This document shows, piece after piece, positions 23,880 through 34,216 of a stretch of DNA of 64,000 nucleotides. The position numbers and the translations under genes were made by a program. Position 1 is the stretch's first letter, and each line of letters opens with the position of its first letter. The notes beneath the pieces are model-generated. The model worked only from the letters and a program-made list of their open reading frames with translations. It was not told the DNA's origin and searched no databases. The stretch covers positions 62,001-126,000 of the forward strand of contig CAWDBS010000074.1 of assembly GCA_963800415.1 (NCBI GenBank), in the 5' to 3' direction. Source of the DNA: Palsa-504 sp963800415. GTDB taxonomy: Bacteria; Actinomycetota; Actinomycetes; Streptosporangiales; Streptosporangiaceae.

Positions 23880-26228
23880 GTGCGCATCCACGCCATCTTC
23901 GGGGGAATCGGCGCGTTCGCCGTCAAATTCCGCTGGGTCGTCATCGCGGCCTGGCTGATCGCGGCATTCGCCGTGCCGCACTTCCTGCCGTCGCTGAACA
24001 GCGTCACGCAGGGCAACAACAGTGCCTTTTTGCCCGCCAGTGCTCCGAGTGAGCAGGCGGCGCAGCTCGCCGCCCCGTTCGGTTCCACGAACCTGATCCC
24101 GATACCCGTCGTCGCGGCGGTCGACCAGGGCACCCTCACCCCCGCGGACGTGGCCTGGCTGACTACCCTGCAGCACGACCTGAGCACGGTGCCGACCGTG
24201 GTCGCCGTACGCGATCTGGGCCGGTCGGCCGACGGCCAGGCCGAGCAACTGCAGGTCCTGTCCAACGTCGGCGGCGGCGACCAGACCAAGCTGACCACGC
24301 TGGTGAACGACCTGCGCGCGGCAATCGCCCGGGCTGGCCCGCCGCCCGGGCTGCAGGTGCACCTGGCCGGCGACATCGCCATCAACGTCGACCAGCAGGC
24401 CAAGTCGGGCACCACCGGGAATCAGGTGGAACTCCTGTCCGTGGTGTTCATCCTGGTCCTGCTGTTGCTGATCTTCCGGTCGCTGCTCGCGCCGCTGATC
24501 ACGCTGATCCCGGCGTTCCTGGCCGTGGCCATCTCCGGGCCGCTGGTCGGCGCGGCGGCCCAGGCCGGCCTGAAGGTCTCCCAGCTCGCCCAGCTGATGC
24601 TGATCGTGCTGGTCCTGGGCGCGGGCACCGACTATGGCCTCTTCCTGGTGTTCCGCGTCCGGGAGAACCTGCGTGAGGGGACGGATCCGAAGGAGGCGGT
24701 GCGCTCGGCGGTCACACGGGTTGGTGAGACCATCACGTTCTCTGCCCTCACCGTCATCGCCGCCCTGCTGTCCCTGCTCTTCGCCACCTTCCAGATCTAC
24801 TCCCAGCTCGGCATCCCGCTGGCGATCGGGATCGGCACCATGCTGCTGGCAGGCCTCACCCTGCTGCCCGCGCTGCTCGCGGTGTTCGGCCGGGCGGCGT
24901 TCTGGCCGAGCAAGACCCGCACGGGCACCGGCAAGGCCGGCCTGTGGGGCAGGGTCGCGACGCGGATCGTGCGCAGGCCGGCCGTGCCGCTGACCATCGG
25001 CGTGGTCGTATTCGGCGCGCTCGCGACCGCGGTGACGGCATATCAGCCGGGCGGGTTCGGCGGATCCATCACCGCCCCGGCCGGAACCGACTCCGCGGCC
25101 GGGACCGCGCTGCTCACCAAGCACTTCCCGGCTAGCGCGGCCAACCCGACGAACCTGATCTACAAGCTGACCCAGCCGGTCTGGGACAACCCGGCGCCGG
25201 TGGCCGTCGCGACCAGCCAGCTCAAGGCGAGCGGGCTGTTCACCGGCGTCACCGGCCCGCTGAACCCGGTGGGTGTCCCGCTGACTCCGGCCCAGTACCA
25301 GGAGCTGCATGCGGCGCTGGGGAACCCGCGGCTGCTGCCCCCGGTTCCTCCGGCGGGCCAGAGCAAGGTCCCGCTGGCCGGCTACGAGGCTTACCGCGCC
25401 ACCGCCCAGTACGTCAGCCCGGACGGCGAGACCATCCAGTTCCAGACCGGCCTGAAGGTCGGCCCTCCCTCGACCACGGCCGCGATGAACGCCGTGCCAT
25501 CCATCCGTGCGGAGGCGGCCGCGGTAGCGAAGACCCTGCATGCCACGGCATATGGGGTCGCCGGCGAGGCGCCCGCCTTCTACGACATCAGCGCGATCTC
25601 CGACAGCAACCTGGTCCATGTCGTCCCGATCGCCATCGTCGTCATCGGCCTGCTGCTCTGCCTGGTAATACGGTCGCTGATCGCGCCGCTGTACCTGATC
25701 GCGTCGGTGGCGCTGTCGTACTTCGCCGCCCTCGGGCTGTCCGTCATCCTGTTCATCAAGATCGGCGGGAGCGAGGGCCTGACCTTCATCCTCCCGTTCC
25801 TGATGTTCATCTTCCTGCTCGCGCTCGGCGAGGACTACAACATCCTCGTGATGAGCAGGATCAGGGAGGAGGCTCTCCACCTTCCGCTACGCGAAGCGGT
25901 CAGCCGGGCACTCGCCGCTACCGGGACCACGGTGACCTCGGCCGGGCTGGTGCTGGCCGGCACGTTCTCGGTATTCGCACTGGTCGGCGGCCGGGGTTCG
26001 GGCGGCAGCCAGATCCGCGCCATCGGCGTGGGCCTGGCGCTCGGCGTGCTGATGGACACCTTCATCGTCCGCACCATCCTGGTGCCATGCACGGTCGTCC
26101 TGCTCGGCCGGTGGAACTGGTGGCCGTCCAAGCTCAGCCGGACCGGGCCGCAGCCGGACGGCCCCGGCGAGGAAGGCACCGAGCGGGATGCCGAGCCGGC
26201 GGCGCCGCGGGCCGCTGATTTAGCCTAG
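23880..26228 (+). CDS. MMPL/RND family transporter
   Basis: A 782-residue export protein of the MmpL-like RND superfamily, with twelve predicted helices in two repeats: one helix, an outer loop, then five helices. The paired Asp/Tyr proton-relay motifs are GAGTDYGLFLVFRVRE (helix 4, about 245-260) and LGEDYNILVMSRIREE (helix 10, about 645-660). Actinobacterial members move lipids, siderophores or drugs across the membrane. GTG at 23880 is right after the G-rich tract. A convergent MarR-family gene overlaps its end by nine bases, a frequent pairing for regulated exporters; the substrate is unknown. Confidence 0.92.
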   Translation: MRIHAIFGGIGAFAVKFRWVVIAAWLIAAFAVPHFLPSLNSVTQGNNSAFLPASAPSEQAAQLAAPFGSTNLIPIPVVAAVDQGTLTPADVAWLTTLQHDLSTVPTVVAVRDLGRSADGQAEQLQVLSNVGGGDQTKLTTLVNDLRAAIARAGPPPGLQVHLAGDIAINVDQQAKSGTTGNQVELLSVVFILVLLLLIFRSLLAPLITLIPAFLAVAISGPLVGAAAQAGLKVSQLAQLMLIVLVLGAGTDYGLFLVFRVRENLREGTDPKEAVRSAVTRVGETITFSALTVIAALLSLLFATFQIYSQLGIPLAIGIGTMLLAGLTLLPALLAVFGRAAFWPSKTRTGTGKAGLWGRVATRIVRRPAVPLTIGVVVFGALATAVTAYQPGGFGGSITAPAGTDSAAGTALLTKHFPASAANPTNLIYKLTQPVWDNPAPVAVATSQLKASGLFTGVTGPLNPVGVPLTPAQYQELHAALGNPRLLPPVPPAGQSKVPLAGYEAYRATAQYVSPDGETIQFQTGLKVGPPSTTAAMNAVPSIRAEAAAVAKTLHATAYGVAGEAPAFYDISAISDSNLVHVVPIAIVVIGLLLCLVIRSLIAPLYLIASVALSYFAALGLSVILFIKIGGSEGLTFILPFLMFIFLLALGEDYNILVMSRIREEALHLPLREAVSRALAATGTTVTSAGLVLAGTFSVFALVGGRGSGGSQIRAIGVGLALGVLMDTFIVRTILVPCTVVLLGRWNWWPSKLSRTGPQPDGPGEEGTERDAEPAAPRAADLA

Positions 26229-26717
26229 GTCCGCCTGGGCGTCGATGGAGGCGGTCAGGTCGCGCAGGGCGGGCGCGGCGTCGCGCAGCGTGGCCCGATC
26301 ATGGTGCGGCAGCGCGGCCAGCGCCGCCTGGATGATGTCCTCATTCACTTGGTGCCACCTGGTCACCGCCGCCGTGCCCGTCTCGGACAGATCCAGGCTG
26401 ACGGTGCGGCGGTCGCCGGCGCTCTCGGCGCCGGGAGTCCGCATCACATACCCCGCCGACTGGAGCCCGCCGAGCAGGGTGGCCACCGAGCTCGGTGCCA
26501 GCCGGAGCATCCGGGCGAGCTGGCTTGGCCTGATCCCGGGGTGCTCGGTGATGCAGGAGAGCAGCTCGAGCTGAGCCACGGAAAGCCCGAGAGCGGGGTC
26601 GGCGGCGCGTGCCGCCCGGCGCATGGCCCGGCGCAGCCGGGACACGATGCCTGCCAGCTCCGGGCCGATCTGTTCCCTGCTGATCTGTTCCGGGCCGTTT
26701 CGCTCAGTGCTCTGCAC
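26220..26717 (-). CDS. MarR-family transcriptional regulator
   Basis: 165 residues with the winged-helix core: LSVAQLELLSCITEHPGI, PSQLARMLRLAPSSVATLLGGLQ (recognition helix, about 65-88), then the wing AESAGDRRTVSLDLSETG. Such proteins are small-molecule-responsive repressors. Its 3' end overlaps the MMPL transporter stop by nine bases, tail to tail, so the exporter is a plausible target, though the promoter of that gene is 2.3 kb away. Start is ATG at 26717, overlapping the preceding small membrane protein frame. Confidence 0.9.
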   Translation of the reverse strand: MQSTERNGPEQISREQIGPELAGIVSRLRRAMRRAARAADPALGLSVAQLELLSCITEHPGIRPSQLARMLRLAPSSVATLLGGLQSAGYVMRTPGAESAGDRRTVSLDLSETGTAAVTRWHQVNEDIIQAALAALPHHDRATLRDAAPALRDLTASIDAQADLG

Positions 26718-26943
26718 CTGACGGGTCCGCCTCCCTGGGCCGATCGGCTGGTCCCCGCGCCTGCGCGCGGCTGGCCAGCGCGATCGTGGCGGCCGCCGCG
26801 GCGATGATGGCGAGCACGAGGAACGCGGGCCGTGCCTGTCCCGTTCCAGAGTACCCGTGATTGCCGGCCTGATAACTGTGGCACCCAGATGCCAGGCCAG
26901 GGGCCCAGCGGTTTTCCCTGACAGGTAGGTCTCGGTGGCTCAC
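26704..26943 (-). CDS. Possible small single-helix membrane protein upstream of marR
   Basis: 79 residues from a GTG at 26943. One good helix (RPAFLVLAIIAAAAATIALASRA, about 38-60) precedes an Arg/Pro tail. The stop lies 11 bases inside the marR start, so the genes would be translationally coupled. No clear ribosome site is seen. It could also be a marR leader with no product. Confidence 0.4.
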   Translation of the reverse strand: MSHRDLPVRENRWAPGLASGCHSYQAGNHGYSGTGQARPAFLVLAIIAAAAATIALASRAQARGPADRPREADPSGAEH

Positions 26944-27182
26944 CCAAGATACTGTGCTCTGTAATACGAACCTTTAGGGGTACGTTACCGGGATTAACTC
27001 CGGACATGCCGGGCGTGGTGCTGGTCTTGGCGTTCAGGACCCGACAGACTCAGGGAGGTGGAGTGGTCCGGGGCCTTCGGGTCGGCTGCTCGGCTACAGT
27101 ACGCCGGGAAAGTGCCAGCAAAGCACGAAACCCGGCGGCGGCAGGACCGGCACGCGGACGGGCCGGAGCGGAAGGGACGACG

Positions 27183-28495
27183 ATGCAGGAACTGCGCTTC
27201 GTCGCGGTGAGCGAGGACGGTCAATACGCCGTCCTCGGAGTGCCAGGGCGCAGTGCACGCTTCACGTTGCCGATTGACGAGCGGCTCAGGGCGGTTGCCC
27301 TCGGCCAGACCTCCCGGCTCGCGCAGTACGAGATCGAAGTGGAGAGCCCGTTGCGACCCAAGGAGATCCAGGCACGAATCCGGGCCGGGGAAACGGTAGA
27401 GGAGATCGCCGACGCGGCCGGCATCGCGATCGAGCGCGTGCGCTGGTTCGAGGGCCCGGTTCTCGCCGAGCGGGCCTACATGGCAGATCAGGCCCAGTTG
27501 GCGTCGGTAAGACGTCAGGGGGACGCTACCCCCGGTCCGCCGCTGGGCGAGATCGTGACCGAGCGGCTGAAGCTCTTCGGCACTGATCCGGAAGATGCGC
27601 AGTGGGACGCGAAGAAGCGCGGCGACGGAAGCTGGCAGGTGCAGCTGACCTTCATCACCGGCGGCCGCCTGCACATCGCCGAGTGGATGTTCGACCCGCG
27701 TCGCAGGCACGTACTCCCGGCTGATGACAACGCCGCCCGGATGTCGCTGCCAGGCACCGAGCCGCCCCAGCCGGCCGCGCCGGCGCCGGGCGAGGCGACT
27801 GTCACGCACCTGGCTCCGCGGCTGAGCACCGCGTCGGGGCACGGCCGGGTGCGATGGCCCGGTGCAATGGGTCCCGCCGGGATGGGCAACGGCGCGGTGG
27901 CGAGCGCCGGGCACGGCAACGGCACGCTGGGGAACGGCGGGAATGGTAACGGGCTCGGCAACGGCGGGCGGGCCCCGCATGATCGGCCAGGCCCCGGACG
28001 GTCGGCTATCCCCGAGCCTACGGCCCCCGAGTCTGCGGTCACTGAACCGGAGGCTCAGGAACCCCGCCAGACCGAGGCTCCGGCCGCCGCCGCGCCTTCG
28101 GTATCGAGCGCTCCCCCGGCCAGTCCGGCCAGGGTGGCCGCGCGGGTCGCGCAGCCCGAGAGCATGGCTCAGCCGGGACGGGTTCCTCCGTCGGCGCCAG
28201 CGCTCACCGGCGCGACATGCGCGGCGGCCGAGGATTCCCGGGTCGTACGGCGCGCCAGGAGACGTCGGCGGCATCGGGTCCCGAGGACTCGGCCACGGTG
28301 TCTCCGGCCGCTGCCGCCAGTCCTGCGGTGCCGGTCGCTCAGGCCGCGTCTCCGGCCGAGGCCGCCCCGTCGGCTCCGGCGGAAGCCGCGGGCGAGCAGG
28401 CGGCGCGCCAGGGCCGGAAGGCTTCGCGCGGCAGGCGGTCCTCGGTGCCGTCCTGGGACGAGATCATGTTCGGCAGTTCGCGCCAGCGGGACTAA
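27183..28495 (+). pseudogene. sepH: SepH-like cell division protein, apparent frameshift
   Basis: SepH is an FtsZ-binding actinobacterial protein that promotes ring assembly at division. The N-terminal DUF3071 domain is intact: MQELRFVAVSEDGQYAVL, then the helix-turn-helix-like PLRPKEIQARIRAGETVEEI / ADAAGIAIERVRWFE and ERLKLFGTDPEDAQWDAKK. A Gly/Asn-rich linker follows. The conserved C-terminus SVPSWDEIMFG is present but in another frame (one base missing, somewhere in 28190-28260). SepH is normally kept intact, so a sequencing error in the Pro/Ala/Arg-rich linker is at least as likely as real decay. ATG at 27183 follows GGAAGGGACG. Confidence 0.82.
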
Positions 28496-28599
28496 CCCTC
28501 GCCGCGAGCCGTGCGGTCACTGACAGGGCGCCATAGGGTCGGCGGGACCCTGAAGATGGTTGTGCGAGTTCTGACAGTGGCGTGAGTCACCATGGCTTC

Positions 28600-28737
28600 A
28601 TGCGATATGACGCGACAGCTCATGCGATTGAGGCCACCGGACTGGTCAAGCGGTTCGGCAAGACCACCGCGCTGGACGGTGTGGATCTAGCGGCCAGGCA
28701 GGGCCGGGTACTCGGCGTACTCGGGCCCAACGGGGCG
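28600..28737 (+). pseudogene. ABC transporter ATPase N-terminal remnant (DrrA-like)
   Basis: The frame reads AIEATGLVKRFGKTTALDGV and continues to VLGVLGPNGA, where the Walker A motif is cut: the expected GKTT is replaced by unrelated sequence (TGSFNTSHH). About 45 residues of a normal 300-residue protein remain. The junction at about 28737 is sharp, followed directly by the upstream region of the PEBP gene, so this is a deletion scar rather than a base-call error. No permease gene remains nearby. Confidence 0.8.
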
Positions 28738-28823
28738 ACTGGATCATTTAACACGTCGCATCACCCTACGCTTCCAAGCAGGCAGGTTCTAATATCAACC
28801 GTCGGCAGGAAAGAGGCGAGAAG

Positions 28824-29414
28824 GTGACATCAGGCCAGGACCGGACCCGCCGCGGAAGGCGGTCGCCGCGTCGCGCGCGGGCCGGCGGGGCGGCGGTGCT
28901 GGCCGTCCTGACCCTGGCCGTCCTGACCCTGGCCGGCTGCGGCACTGCCGGGTATCGTGCGCTGGTGGCGCCGAGCCCGATGTCAGTCAACAGCGAGGCG
29001 TTCATCTCCGGTACGCTGGCCCAGCGTTATACGTGTCATGGCGCGAAAATCAACCCGCCACTTAACTGGTCCGGCGCGCCGCCAGGCACCAAGAGCCTCG
29101 CGCTTATTGTTGATGACTCCTCGGCACCGATCACGCCGTCCATTTACTGGCTTGTTTTCAACATCAATCCCGGGGCTACCGACATCCAGGAAGGCTCGGT
29201 GCCCACGGGCGCCCTCCAGGCACTGAACAGCGCGGGTACCGCCACCTACAACGCCCCGTGCCCGGTCGGTCATCGGCACTCGTACCGATTTACGGTTTAT
29301 GCGTTGCGCACGACGCTTAAGCTGCCCAACGGCGCGCCGCTGAAGTCCGTGTGGCCCGCGATCGCAGCAGCGACAATCGGGCGGGGACGAATAGTAGTAA
29401 CCGGAAATCCGTGA
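28824..29414 (+). CDS. PEBP/YbhB-family lipoprotein
   Basis: 196 residues from a GTG at 28824, with a GGCGAGAAG site. A basic N-terminus, a hydrophobic segment (AAVLAVLTLAVLTLAGC) and lipobox LAGC with Cys39 mark a lipoprotein. The rest is a YbhB/YbcL fold (phosphatidylethanolamine-binding, Raf kinase inhibitor-like): YTCHGAKINPPLNW, SLALIVDDSSAP, YWLVFNINP and HSYRFTVYAL. It is outside the cytoplasmic membrane; its ligand is unknown. The operon upstream of it has been lost to the ABC remnant, so it is now transcribed alone. Confidence 0.92.
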   Translation: MTSGQDRTRRGRRSPRRARAGGAAVLAVLTLAVLTLAGCGTAGYRALVAPSPMSVNSEAFISGTLAQRYTCHGAKINPPLNWSGAPPGTKSLALIVDDSSAPITPSIYWLVFNINPGATDIQEGSVPTGALQALNSAGTATYNAPCPVGHRHSYRFTVYALRTTLKLPNGAPLKSVWPAIAAATIGRGRIVVTGNP

Positions 29415-29597
29415 TCGCCCAGATACACCCCGTAATCAGCAATATTCGGAACTTTTTCAATCGCGTGACACGCTCCCCACTGGTAAGCAACAATCGATGA
29501 TCATGCGGGTTCACGGCGCTCGCGACAACGAGGGAAGGCTCGCGTCATTGGCCGCGTGTGCCTAGCTAGCGCCTCCCACCAGGCCCGGGCATTCTGG

Positions 29598-31249
29598 ATG
29601 GAGACCATGTTTCTGGTCGCAGGACTGGCCGTTGCCGGGCTTGCCGGCATAGCGGCAGCCTTCTATCTGAGCATCCGCTCAGGCAACCGTGGCAATAGGC
29701 GCTTCCGGTCCGCCGGAGCAAGCCGCGCGGACGCTGGCAGGCGCCCGGGAAGCAGAAGCGGCGGGACTCCCAGACCTCACCGGACCGACACCAGCCGCGC
29801 CGCGAGCGGCCGCACCGGGCCGAATCCCGACCTGGATTTCGGCGACCAGGTGCTCGTCGGCGGCCGGAGAGGTAGCCCCGCTGGGCCGGCCACAAGCGGC
29901 GGTGGTCACCGGACCAGCCCGCGAACCAATGCGCCGACTGGTGAGCCGACCGTGGCCAGGCGGCTCGGCGACAGCCCGCCGCCGCCGGAGGAAGCGTGGC
30001 CGGACGATGCCGGGACCGATGACTCATGGCCGGGCGACTCTCACGACGCCCATGCGGCCGGGGGTGCGGCCAAGATGGCCAAGCCACGCCGGCGCGTGGG
30101 CTTCCGCAAGGGAGCCGATGTCGATGAGGAGCTGTGGCCGACGGAGACGTTCGGCGGCGTCAGCGACGAGCAGTTCTGGGATGACCTAGCGTCGGACAAG
30201 CCGCTCACGACGACCGCGCGCACTGCCCAGCAGGAGCCACGCGTCAGGAACCGGCCGTTCGACGCCAAGCCGGCCGCCGACCCGCAGGCTCCGCCCAGGG
30301 CCCGGGTGACGACCGGAAGCGCGACAGCCTTACTCGCGATGACCGGGGCCGTGGCGAGGGCAGGCGGGGCGCGGGCTCCGGCGCCTATCCCGGCCCGCGG
30401 ACCGGACCGGACCAGGCGACCGAGCGCACCGCGATCCAGCCCGCCTACGCGGCAACGCAGCCTGTGCAGAGCATGAAGCAGCCTGTGCAGAGCATGACGT
30501 CGCAGCTCCCAGGCGCAACGCAGCCCGTCCGCGCGCCCGCGGACACTAGCCAGGCCGAGCGCCGTCAGCCAGCCGAGCGCCGTCAGCCAGCCGAGCGGGG
30601 CCGCTACTCAGCCTGGCGAACCGCGGCGGCGGCGACCGAGCAGCGCCGAAGAGGATCCGCTGACCAGCGCGGCCTTCTCGCTGCGGTCGAGCGGACCCGT
30701 CGATGGCCGGTCGTCCCTCAGGTCACGGGACACGACCAGAGATCAGTACGACGCGGCCGGGGGCTCCGGCGCGGGACCTGCCGGTTCGTACGGTGGCACT
30801 GCCCCGTACCCGTACTCGACGCCCTCCTACGGCGATCTGCCCTCGGTTACCCAGACGATGAACACGCCGCCGTACGGCGAGAACTACGGATACGGCAGCG
30901 GGAGTCCGGCAGCCCAGCCGGACGAACCGCGGCGGCAGAACGGCACCCGGAGTCACGCCAGGCCCGACGGCACCGGCGAAGCGACCAGGGCCGGGCGGCA
31001 GGCGTACCCGACCGAAGGCCAGCAGGGCACCGGAAGCTACCCGGCACAGCGCGTACCCGGCAGCAGCGCGTACCCGGCCAGCGCGCGTACCCGGCCAGCG
31101 GCGCGTACCCGGGAAACGGCCAGCGTAATGGCCACCAAACCGGTTACTATCCGGCCGACCGCTATCAGGGCAACGGCTACCAGGGCAACGGATACCGCGC
31201 TCCGTACGACCCAAGAGACGGCTACCGGCGGTTAACGCACCGGCATTGA
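29598..31249 (+). pseudogene. Membrane-anchored disordered protein with conserved ELWP/DEQFWDDL region, apparent frameshifts
   Basis: Starts METMFLVAGLAVAGLAGIAA, one membrane helix with a short outside end. The cytosolic part is disordered but carries a conserved-looking block: GFRKGADVDEELWPTETFG followed by VSDEQFWDDLASDKPLTTTA (about residues 170-210). After it the coding frame changes three times: near 30270-30310 (one base lost), near 30600-30655 (one gained or two lost) and near 31060-31100 (one lost). The later frames hold Tyr/Gly-rich repeats, EDPLTSAAFSLRSSGPVDGR and the end GYRRLTHRH at 31249. I know of no function; the FWDDL region looks like a protein-interaction segment. The Pro/Gly/GC-rich sequence invites indel errors. 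Confidence 0.65.
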
Positions 31250-31266
31250 CCTAGCAAACTGGGGCC

Positions 31267-32032
31267 ATGCCCGAGGGAGACGTCGTCTTTTACACCGCCC
31301 GCCGCCTGCACGAGGCGCTGGCGGGGCGAACGCTGACCCGCAGCGACTTCCGTGTCCCGCGGCTGGCCACGTCCGACCTGACCGGTGACGTGGTGACCGA
31401 GACCGTCTCCCGCGGCAAGCACCTGCTCACCAGGACCGAGAACGGTCTCACCGTCCACACCCACCTGCGGATGGACGGCAGCTGGCGGGTCCGGCCCGCA
31501 GCTGAGCGGGTCCGTGATAGCCACCGGATCAGGCTGCTGCTGGCCAACAAGGACTGGCAGGCCATCGGATACCAGCTCGGCGTGGTCGAGCTGATCCGCA
31601 GCAGCGAGGAGGCACGGGTCGTCGGGCACCTCGGCCCCGACCTGCTCGGCCCCGACTGGGACTGCGCCGAGGCGGTGCGGCGGCTGAGCGCCGAACCGGA
31701 CCGGCCCATTGGGGAAGCCCTGCTCGACCAGCGGAACCTGGCCGGTGTGGGTAATGTTATAAGTGCAGAGATGCTGTTCCTGCGCGGCATCAGCCCTGGC
31801 GCAGCGTGCGCGGAGTGGCGGACCTGGACGCGCTGGTCGAACTCGGGCAGCGGCTGCTAGAGGCGAACAAGGAGCGGCTCGACCAGATGACCACCGGCGG
31901 CACCCGCCGGCGGCGAGGCAACTGGGTCTACGGGCGCCGGGGCCAGCCGTGCCGCCGCTGCGGCACCCCGATCCGTTCGGCCGGCCAGCGGGAGCGGGTC
32001 ACGTTCTGGTGCCCTTCATGCCAGCCAGATGA
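31267..32032 (+). pseudogene. nei2: Nei2/Fpg-family DNA glycosylase, apparent frameshift
   Basis: A base-excision repair glycosylase/AP lyase for oxidised bases. MPEGDVVFYTARRLHEAL has the Pro2 nucleophile and the family's Glu3; the second domain has LDQRNLAGVGNVISAEMLFLRGI with the helix-two-turn-helix. In 31794-31796 a C run is CCC where CCCC would keep the frame: adding one C gives GISPWRSVRGVADLDALVEL. The remaining frame ends in the zinc finger CRRCGTPIRSAGQR and VTFWCPSCQP. A stop at 32030-32032 is one further base out of frame, so a second indel may exist. The protein would be about 255 residues, normal for Nei2. Confidence 0.8.
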
Positions 32033-32118
32033 GCCCCGATGGTCGTCAGGCCTGATAGCTGAGCATGGCAGGCTTAACGCCGGGCTAACGTGGCGGTTGG
32101 GTCATCCGCCCGTGCTGC

Positions 32119-34141
32119 TCATGGACGGGGACGGGGACGGGACATGCTGCTCATGGACGGGGACGGGCTCATGGACGGAGACGTGCCGCCGCCGCTCGTG
32201 GACGGGGACGGGGACGGCATGTTCATGTTCATCGGCGAGCCGCCGATGCCGATGTTGTGATGGACCGCCACCCACCAGTTCCACACGTCCGTGTGCACCG
32301 GGCCGGCCACGTAACCCATGAGATGGCCGTCGTTCTGCGTCCAGATCATGTACTCAAGACCCTGGGTGTAGTTGCAGAAAACCCGGCCCGCGGCCTGGTC
32401 GTCCTTCACCATGCCCATGGTCATCTGGTCGACGCGAATAGGCCTTCGTGTGCAGGTACAGGTGATTCCAGCCGACCTCGCCGTACGTGGTGTGGGACAG
32501 GCAGTCGTTGAAGTTCTGCTTGAACTGGCTGGAGTTCACCGACGCGACCTTGGCCATATACGCGGCGTACAGCGCCTTCAGGTTCGGGTAGGTCTGGAAG
32601 ACCACCCCGCTGAAGCCGGTGACGGAGCGGTGCAGGTCACCTTGGTCGCGTTGTCCTGCTTGCAGGTCGACGGCGGCAGGTGGCCCTTGGCGTCCGCGCT
32701 CTCATTCGCCAGGACGATCGCGTTCATCAGCGCGCTGGTCGTGGGCTTGGGCTTCGGCTTAGCGGACATCGACGGCATCGTCGTCGTGCCCTTCGCGTGC
32801 GAGCCGGAACCGCTCAGGCCTACCCAGGTGCCCAGGCCCGCGAGGACCAGGACCGCGGCCGCCAGCACGGCGATCCAGCGCGGCTGATGGTACCAGCGGG
32901 GCCCCCGCGGCCCGTCCGGCGACGGCGGTGCGCCGGCGGGCTGACCGGGCTCGGCCGGGCCCGCGATGCCGTATTCCCGGCGGTGGGAGGTAAGGGTCGC
33001 GCCGGACTGGCCCGCACCGGACTGGCCCGCACCGGACTGGCCCGCACCCGGACTGACTGTAACCGGCCTGATCCACGCTGGGCTGGCTGCTCCAGGACTG
33101 ACCCGGCCCGGCCGCCGCGGCGGCGGCGGGCGCGCACGGGCTCTAACGGGTCCGGCCGAGCGCGCCGGGCTGGCCACGTTGCTCCAGGAAAACCTGTCCG
33201 GCGGAGCGCCCTCCTGGCTGGCCAGGCGGGGAGCCGGTCTGCAGCCCGGCGGTCATAGCGCCGTAGGCCAGGGACGAGTCGGTCGCCGACCCGAAGATGC
33301 CCAGCGCCATCCGGGCGGCCTCGACGAACTCGCGGCAGCTCCCGTAGCGCTCATCGGGCCGCTTGGCCAGCACCCGGCCGAACACCTCGTCGATCTCGGG
33401 CGGCAGCTCCGGACGCAGCACCGTGGGCATCGTCGGCGTCTCCTCGACGTGCGCCCAGATGATCGCGGCGTCCAGGTCCTTCTCGAACGGGACCCGCCCG
33501 GTCAGGCACTCGTACAGCACGCAGCCCAGCGAGTACTGGTCGACCTGGCCCAGCACCGACGTGCCCGGATCTGCTCCGGCGCACGTAGTCGATCGTGCCC
33601 AGGAACTGCCCGTCGAGGTCAGCCCGCTGCGAGACATCGCGTGCTTGGTGATCCCGAAGTCCGCCAGGTAGACGTGATCCGGGTCGGCCTCGTCGCTGCC
33701 CCGCTCGATCAGCAGGTTGCCCGGCTTGACGTCCCGGTGCACCAGCCCCTTGCGGTGCGCGGCGTCCAGCGCCCGTGCGGCCTGGCCCACCAGGAACACG
33801 GCGGTGGCGGGGAGGATGCGGCCGCGCTTCTTGATCATCTGCCGCATGTCGGTCCCCGAGACATACCGCATCGCGATATACAGCAGGTCATCCTGGGAAC
33901 CCATGTCGTAGATGGGGATCACGTTCGGGTGGTTCAGCGAGGCCGCGATCCGTGATTCCTCCAGGAACCGGGCCCGGAACACGTCGTCAGTGGCCAACTC
34001 GGGCGCCAGCACCTTCAGCGCGATGACACTGCTGAGGCGGAGGTTCTCTGCCTGGTAGACCACGCTCATCCCGCCGCGGCCGAGCACCGAGCGCACCCGG
34101 TAGCCCGCGAACTCATCCCCCACCAAGGGCAGCCCAGACAT
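32119..34141 (-). pseudogene. Transmembrane Ser/Thr protein kinase with extracellular domain, apparent frameshifts
   Basis: A PknB-like kinase: glycine loop VLGRGGMSVVYQ, Lys in VIALKVLAPE, catalytic loop VHRDVKPGNLL, DFG in LADFGITKH. The activation segment is scrambled (SSWARSTTCAGADPG where FLGTIDYVAPEQI-like sequence is expected), explained by three single-base losses at about 33564, 33580 and 33608 that together restore the frame. The C-terminal half runs in other frames: a juxtamembrane GAGQS repeat, a helix (WIAVLAAAVLVLAGLG), a Trp/Tyr/His-rich extracellular domain (LYLHTKAY, GRVFCNYTQGLEYMIWTQND, NWWVAVHHNIG) and a Met/Ser/Pro-rich end. Breaks lie near 33160, 32610 and 32420. ATG at 34141 has a GGGAGGGAG site. 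Confidence 0.8.
33003..33047 (-). repeat. 15-bp tandem repeat, three units, in the kinase juxtamembrane region
   Basis: CGGACTGGCCCGCAC repeated exactly at 33003-33017, 33018-33032 and 33033-33047. On the minus strand it encodes Gly-Ala-Gly-Gln-Ser repeats between the kinase and membrane helix. The number of units would change linker length without shifting the frame. Confidence 0.9.
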
Positions 34142-34216
34142 CACACACTCCCTCCCCACCGCCCCCGCCGCGGCTTGATGCCGGTGGCGAATCCCCTTGC
34201 CAACCCGTTCGCCGAG

